Positions 59,035 through 64,000 of a DNA stretch of 64,000 bases are shown piece after piece. Origin of the DNA: Cavia porcellus (taxonomy: Eukaryota; Chordata; Mammalia; Rodentia; Caviidae); the NCBI RefSeq assembly GCF_034190915.1, contig NW_026947486.1, forward strand, positions 75,434,044 through 75,498,043, read 5' to 3'. Every line of letters begins with the position of its first letter. The first letter of the stretch is position 1. The notes under the pieces were generated by a model that did not search any database, was not told the DNA's origin, and saw only the letters and a list, made by a program, of their open reading frames with translations. The position numbers and the translations under genes were made by a program.

Positions 59035-59705
59035 AATTCGGAAACGGAGGCGCAGAGAGAAAAAAATGACTAACCCTGCAGTACCCAGAATAAGAAAGAA
59101 ACCTAACTCGTCATTTCTCCCGCTTTCTCCTTCATGCCTAACTTCCGGGGCTACTAAAGAAAAGAGTACCGGGGCGACCGCTTTCTCCTTTCCCTTTTGC
59201 GTTCTCCATTTGATCCTCCAAACCGCCGCGTGTCCTCCCAGTAAGCCTCATCTGTACGTTTGCTGCTGTGCTATCAGATCCCAAGTAGCTGAACCGAAGT
59301 TCAGATCTCTTGCTTTAGTCCAGCTACCTTCAACTATTAGGGAACCAGTCTCCTGGGCTCCCACCCACCTTCATCAGTGCAGTGCTGCGACGACTCCACC
59401 GAGACCTGAGAACCCCCGCTCTCATTCGTTCTCTTAGGGGAAATCTGTTAAATCTTCCTAGGTGGGAACAACTCCATTCCCAGGCTTGGTCTTGGTGCCT
59501 CCCAGGTGCCTTGCAGGTGTGTTGGCCAAAGAGGGCTCTATCAGGCTTCTCTGACCTGTAGCGGGGATGCTGAAGGCACCTTCCTGGCTGTGCCCACAAA
59601 CTGATGGAGAGGGCTGGGTTGCACCTGAGCATCCGGCAGTTGCCAAAAGGGAGGTTTTGCGGTTTATCCCTTGCCTTACTCCGCTCTTCAGGTCTTGATA
59701 GGCCT

Positions 59706-59762
59706 TTTTTTGAGGGAGCTGAATCTGTCCTTCCCACAGCCTGATTCAGCTCCCTCAAAAAA
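59706..59762. repeat. perfect 20-bp inverted repeat (hairpin)
   Basis: The left arm ttttttgagggagctgaatc (59,706-59,725) and right arm gattcagctccctcaaaaaa (59,743-59,762) are exact reverse complements, separated by a 17-base loop tgtccttcccacagcct. Pairing can continue outward with a small bulge (ataggcc and cctaatt). It lies in the CpG-rich promoter region. It could be a folded-back DNA insertion, a microRNA-like precursor or a chance template-switch product. Nothing here decides among these. Confidence 0.95.
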
Positions 59763-60304
59763 CCTAATTAGCTGCCCTCAAGGTGTCTTTCTAAATACTT
59801 CACAAAGCCTTGTAGGGTGAAGAAGGGAGCTAAGCTATCTCCCTTCTAGGGCTTTCCTTTCTCCCTTGTCTGCATTTTAGGCTAGGAGCAAGCGTGGGAA
59901 AACGACCTTCTAACAATACTACGGCCTTTGCACAGTTACACGGTTGATCCCATTAGTGCTCCTGTTGCAGAAAGGGAGAAGAGTTGGATTGGAGACCACC
60001 GAAGAGAGTTTCAAATCTCAGAGAAACTTGTCAGATTCGGAAAACATATTTCATGACATGTACAGGGCTGTGGAGTGGAGGGAATTCTTTCAACCTTTGA
60101 GGGTACAGTATTTACAAAGCCTTATTCCACCCTCGACTGGCCAACTAGACTGGTTGCCCCAGTTCCTCATCTCCAGGCCTTTTAAGAATCAAGTTAATCA
60201 CCTTCCCCACTCACTCCAAAGGGTCTCGCGCCCCCTACCAGCAGGTTCTAGCTGCTCCCAGAGATCGGTCCAAGCAGGCCCGGGCCAGTATAATGCCGAG
60301 CGCT

Positions 60305-60310
60305 GATTGG
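60305..60310 (-). promoter_or_regulatory. inverted CCAAT box (NF-Y-type)
   Basis: The sequence 'cgctgattggtcc' holds ATTGG within a fuller NF-Y-like context (gattgg). It sits in the CpG-rich region about 190 bp downstream (minus-strand sense) of the candidate first exon, so its target gene is unclear. Confidence 0.45.
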
Positions 60311-60499
60311 TCCCTCTTGACTCCTCCCCTCATCCAGCGTTTGGACCTAGAGCGCTGTGCAGCTTCGCCAACGCAGGGTAGGCGCTCTGGTGCTCGCCGA
60401 GGACTCTTCCTTCCTCGAGCGCACACCTATTTCCGATTCTGCCTTTGGAGCGGCTAGACTGCTAACCTTGTCTGCTCCATCGGCCTGCCTGCCCCTTAC

Positions 60500-60619
60500 C
60501 TGCTGATTGTCTATGAACTTTTCTTCAATCTGCGCATCGTTGTCGTCGGAGTCGTCGAGATCGTCGTGGTGCTCGTGTGATGGCCTTCGTCCGTTTAGAG
60601 TAGTGTAGTTAGGGACCAT
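60500..60619 (-). CDS. candidate first coding exon of an unnamed gene
   Basis: On the minus strand an ATG at 60,619 (context cattgATGG, G at +4) opens 40 codons that end exactly at CAG|GTAAGG, a near-consensus phase-0 splice donor (GT at 60,499-60,498). The frame has an in-frame stop upstream at 60,665-60,667, so this would be the first ATG. The peptide is acidic and polar, with NGRRPSHEHH, then DDLDDSDDNDAQIEEKF, ending IDNQQ. It has no signal peptide or membrane segment, as expected of a cytosolic N-terminal tail. The open frame continues past the donor for 51 codons, but this part is Ala/Ser/Arg-rich and unlike the exon. I do not recognise the protein. It may be chance in a GA/TCG-rich stretch. 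If real, the following exons lie to the left, perhaps beyond the window. Confidence 0.4.
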
Positions 60620-60799
60620 CAATGAAGAAAGAAGACGCGATTGGCGCAGAGATGCTGGAGGTGGTCAGTTACTAAGCCAGGTTAGAATAGAAGAGAAAAA
60701 CGAGCCAAACCTAGCCGGGGGGCGCACGGTCGCCAACAGGAGGTCGACTTGCCGGCGCTTCTCCTCGCGCTGAGCTTCCTCAGTCCCTCTCTCCCTCCG

Positions 60800-60940
60800 C
60801 TGAGGCGCGAGGTTGCGGCGCGCAGCGCAGCTCGGCGCACTGACTGCCACGGGCTCCGCTGGGCGATTGCAGCCGAGTCCGTTTCTCGTCCGGCTGCCGC
60901 CGCGGCGACCGCTGCCTTGTCTTCCTCCCGGACGCTGGTG
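60800..60940 (+). other. candidate non-coding first exon, plus strand
   Basis: The most CpG-dense DNA of the window runs into 'gacgctggtg|gtaagt' with a strong donor at 60,941. No ATG-initiated frame of note precedes it, so it would be a 5' UTR exon or the first exon of a non-coding RNA. The start is not determined and the acceptor must lie to the right, possibly outside the window. With the minus-strand exon about 200-300 bp away, a divergent promoter at 60.62-60.85 kb is a reasonable inference. Confidence 0.4.
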
Positions 60941-61500
60941 GTAAGTTGGAGCCCCGGGCAGCTTTGCTGGCCAAGACCCTAATAATTTAGGCGGGGGATG
61001 GGGTAGGAATCGGGGACAGGTCCCGGATGGTTGCAGCCTGCAGGACCGCACTGGCCGGGGCGGGGGATGGGAAGGTACTCTGAACGCTCAGACCGTCAGG
61101 AGGCTGGGGTCTCTGGAAAGAGAGACGAGCTGAGGTTTCACGGGAGGGGCAGAGTCTCAAAGAGACTGGGGACCCAGGACTCGAGATTAAGGCGCTGGGC
61201 GGAGGCTGGGGTCTGGAGAACCTAGCGCTGTGGAAGCCAAAGGGAAGATGGAAGGAAGAGGTGGGGTCTCAGGACGTGTGGGGAGTGGGGGGAGGGAGAG
61301 GAGAGAGACGACGTAGGTGTCGTTGGATGTGGGTCGGGTTGAGGAAGGTGCAACTGAGTTGGGGGTACTAACTACGCTCTTAAGTAATCGCGCTAGGACC
61401 AAGTGGGAGGGGGTCTCAGGGACTGGGACTGTGGGAGCAGAAGCGGGTAAAGAGACTTCTGTTGTGTTTTCATTGAAAACGACCCTAACTTCCGGTGAGT

Positions 61501-62960
61501 CTCAGTGGACACCCTTAACTCTGGGAGATACACACTGCGGATCTGTGATCTGTGTTTTGGTCAGCTGTTGGCTGAATTTGAACAGCGCTACTAATGGTCG
61601 CGTAAGTTTGAGGAGAGTATAAGAGCATCCAATGAGTCTTATCAGCATACTTAAATCGTTTGGTGACAGTTTTGTATTTTGAAAAGGACTGCAGAAGTCC
61701 CCAGCGCGGCCTCTTATTCTGATTCCTTTACTCAGTTTAACCTGACGCGCAGTATTGACAGAATTACTAAACATGAGAACAGGTTGCTGATCCTGATAAC
61801 ACATAAAGTTCGTCATTGCAAAACGTGTGTGTGTCTATTTCTTTTCTGCGCCGAACCTTTTGCCTTTTGCTTCCTGTTGTGTAATATGTGACTGACGTGA
61901 CAAACACTATGCATTGTTTTTTAGACCCTCTTATTTTAAGCATAGTGCTCCCCAACTCACATTCAGCCCGCGGCATTCAGCAGTTCAGGATGCCTAATTT
62001 GGTTGAGAATCATTGCCAATACCGCCCAGCATCTTCATTAATATTTACCAGTATCCGTCTCATTCAAGGAAGCCTCTGATTGCTGAGCTGCTAACTGTTT
62101 ATGCCCCTTATCATATACCTTTTTGGCGGGCTTAACCGAGGGGAAAATAAGATTCAGATAAAATGGTTGGGATAGGGTGAGATGCTACGCAATGAATAAT
62201 CTCTGAGCTCCCCAGTCCGCAGACAATTGTGACCTCACATACACAGTAGAGGAAAAAAATTTAAAAATAAATGGACTCTAGAGTTTAAATTTTTCATTGA
62301 GAAATTTACATATGTATGAGTCATTCTAGCATTCAAATATGAATAAGGTAGAAATGAAGTGTTTCTGTAGTTGACTACATATATATAGATGATGAGAAAG
62401 GCCAAGTGACATGCCCACAAAAATTATTTCTACCATGATCATTATATCTCTTTTACAATATTTAAATCACTCTGCATATTGTACTTTCAGAAAATAACCT
62501 TGGCACCTTGCTGCTTGGGAATCATTCTGTAATTCCCCATTCTGTCCCATAGATGGGAGGAATTCATTATTTTTATATTTTGAGGAGGTAGGTTTTAGGA
62601 TATTTTTCATTCCCTAAACATATTCTTCTGGTCCTCCTGGAGAGAACATATTTGTTTCATCCGCATGATTTCTTTCTTAATAGCTTCTATCATCTACAAC
62701 ACCAAGTTCAACGCAAGTCCTGAAATTCGGAAGGTGGGTAAGGTTTGTGATTGCAATGTCAAAGTAGGACTTGGAGTGGTTAAGCGCGTGTTTTTCTAGC
62801 TGTATAATGCAGAGAGGGCTATTAACCCTTTCATGTACTCTCTTAAGAGAGTCGTTATCCATCCAGCATTGACACAGAGGACAGTGATGACTTTTTCAGA
62901 TAATGACATGCCAGGCTTTGGTGCAGTATGAATATGTGGGAAGAAAGGTGAGAAGCATTT
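61501..62960. other. no gene recognised
   Basis: Composition drops back toward AT-rich. It would be intron if the plus-strand exon is real. A 16-bp palindrome actctcttaagagagt lies at 62,837-62,852. Confidence 0.4.
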
Positions 62961-62964
62961 TTGT

Positions 62965-63070
62965 GAACCTCCTGGGTGCCAGGCATGGATCCAAAAGCAT
63001 TACTTATATGCATTATTTCATATAGACTCCATAGTAAGATTATTAAATAGAAAAATATTATCCATTTAAT
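62965..63070 (-). repeat. MIR relic
   Basis: 'gggtgccaggcatggatcc' and 'cattatttcatatagactcc' correspond to the antisense MIR 3' half. Confidence 0.5.
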
Positions 63071-63208
63071 TGTTACCAATGAATTCTCCTACTATATCTC
63101 AAGATACTCTTGTAGATTAAAGGAAAGGAATAAGAGATATTTATACTATCAGGCTACCCAGAAAAACTATGTCTTTTCTTTAGTAATAAAAAAAACCTAG
63201 AAAGTGTG

Positions 63209-63305
63209 AACTAGGGATATAGATCAGTGGTAGAGTGTTTGCCTGTGATATACAAAGCCCTGGGTTGAATCCTTAGAACTGCAAAATAAATGAATAAAAA
63301 GTAAA
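63209..63305 (+). repeat. ID-type SINE
   Basis: 'actagggatatagatcagtgg', 'tagagtgtttgcctgtg', 'ccctgggttgaatccttag' and an A-rich tail. Complete but diverged. Confidence 0.88.
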
Positions 63306-64000
63306 AAGCCTAACATTTCCAATAAAATGTCAGACTAATCCATTAAGAATTCAAGCAATACAAGAACCTTTCTCATTGTGGTTCACAAAGAAGAGATTTC
63401 TCTTTTTGAAAATCTAAAATTCTGTTTGGTTTTCAAGGTTATCATTACCATTTAGAATTTAACTACTTCACTAACCTGGTAAATATCTAAACCTAAATGA
63501 TAAGCAGATGCCCAAATCAACTTTTAATAAGCCTATAATTCTGCAGCTCTATTTCTTTCAAGTAAAAAGCATCCTTCTTGAACTAAATGAAACACAGACA
63601 TTAAAATTGGGGTAAAGAGTATTAGTAACCAGCCTTTAGTACCTTAAGCTGCTTTTGTTAAAGATTTGAGACTAAAGAAGGCTATGATTTAGTGACTCTT
63701 GTTTCAAAATGTTAAGACTCAGATCTTAATGGCTTCTGATTCTCCAGGCTATTTGGCCAGTACCATTATGAATCTTTTACCACCTCATTTATATAAAAGT
63801 TATATATAGTATATATATTGAGATTATTTTAGTACAAAATTGATAAGCTAATGTTGTGTAGTGGAAGAGATTCTCAATCATGGTCTGTTAACTGCCAGGG
63901 TAGCCATAAGCAAACCAGGAAGCAGCCATAAACTGGGGTTTAATAAGATACTGTAATGTAATAAAATGTAGTAATATATTAAATTTACCTGATTCTTGTT
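63306..64000. other. no recognised feature
   Basis: AT-rich DNA to the window end. No exon or named repeat was recognised. Confidence 0.4.

Larger units (their letters stand above)
57760..61500. promoter_or_regulatory. broad CpG-rich promoter region
   Basis: Base composition changes sharply from the AT-rich repeat landscape. CpG is frequent at 58,020-58,250, 59,130-59,240 and densest at 60,700-60,950 ('gaggttgcggcgcgcagcgc'). The region has very few transposons. An inverted CCAAT box (gattgg, 60,305-60,310) lies near GC-rich sequence. This is the pattern of a mammalian housekeeping or developmental promoter. The precise islands and start sites cannot be fixed by eye. Confidence 0.8.

Noticed and set aside
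58910..59437. 175-codon plus-strand open frame in the CpG region
   Set aside because: It is driven by a poly(T) tract (poly-Phe) followed by compositionally random sequence with no domain. The frame is probably accidental.
59330..59758. 142-codon minus-strand frame beginning in the hairpin
   Set aside because: No recognisable domain. Arg/Pro/Ser-rich content is typical of GC-rich antisense frames, and there is no splice evidence.
60665..61051. 128-codon minus-strand frame over the CpG core
   Set aside because: Arg/Pro/Gly-rich composition is as expected for random GC-rich DNA, and it overlaps the probable promoter.
62837..62852. 16-bp palindrome actctcttaagagagt
   Set aside because: Short perfect palindromes of this size are expected by chance in 64 kb; no associated feature.

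Overview
This window is nuclear DNA from a mammal, most likely a non-murine rodent. The evidence is the mix of dispersed repeats: many tRNA-derived ID-type SINEs (head like GGGGCTGGGGATTTAGCTC), 7SL-derived B1 SINEs carrying a 29-base internal duplication, MIR relics, MaLR/ERVL-type LTRs and L1 copies whose promoter and 3' UTR do not look like the mouse or rat families I know. A member of Castorimorpha or another ID-rich rodent lineage would fit, but the species is an inference. About the first 57 kb is AT-rich intergenic or intronic DNA. I found no intact protein-coding gene there; nearly every short open frame lies in a transposon or is chance.

Layout: 0-3.3 kb holds an ancient L1, ID SINEs and an L1 3' UTR. 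An RPL5 (uL18) processed pseudogene lies at 4.75-5.75 kb. An L1 3' UTR with a small unidentified retro-insertion lies at 8.5-9.6 kb, followed by LTRs at 10.1-11.0 kb. SINEs are scattered over 11-16 kb. A decayed MaLR/ERVL-type provirus with two divergent LTRs lies at 17.1-19.1 kb, and L1 ORF2 3' ends lie at 20.5-22.0 and 29.9-31.4 kb. A twin-primed L1 is nested in an older L1 at 28.1-29.9 kb. Two long but internally deleted L1 copies occupy 33.5-38.6 and 43.5-48.8 kb, with an antisense L1 cluster between them (39-42.5 kb). LTR, B1 and ID copies fill 49.6-54.8 kb.

The composition changes at about 57.7 kb. From there to about 61.5 kb the DNA is GC- and CpG-rich and looks like a promoter island. 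It contains a candidate first coding exon on the minus strand (60,500-60,619, 40 codons, phase-0 splice donor), a candidate non-coding first exon on the plus strand (donor at 60,941) and a perfect 20-bp hairpin (59,706-59,762). This suggests a divergent promoter near 60.6-60.9 kb. If so, the minus-strand gene would read back through the repeat-rich 57 kb as intron and the plus-strand gene would leave the window to the right. I could not name either gene.

I see no novel multi-gene system. The most unusual material is the structure of the L1 family: a 69/139-bp promoter repeat, a tandemly repeated 3' UTR and recurrent ORF1-to-ORF2 deletions. The CpG-island hairpin and the unnamed first exon are the other points of interest. 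All boundaries of repeats were read by eye and are approximate unless a target-site duplication is given.
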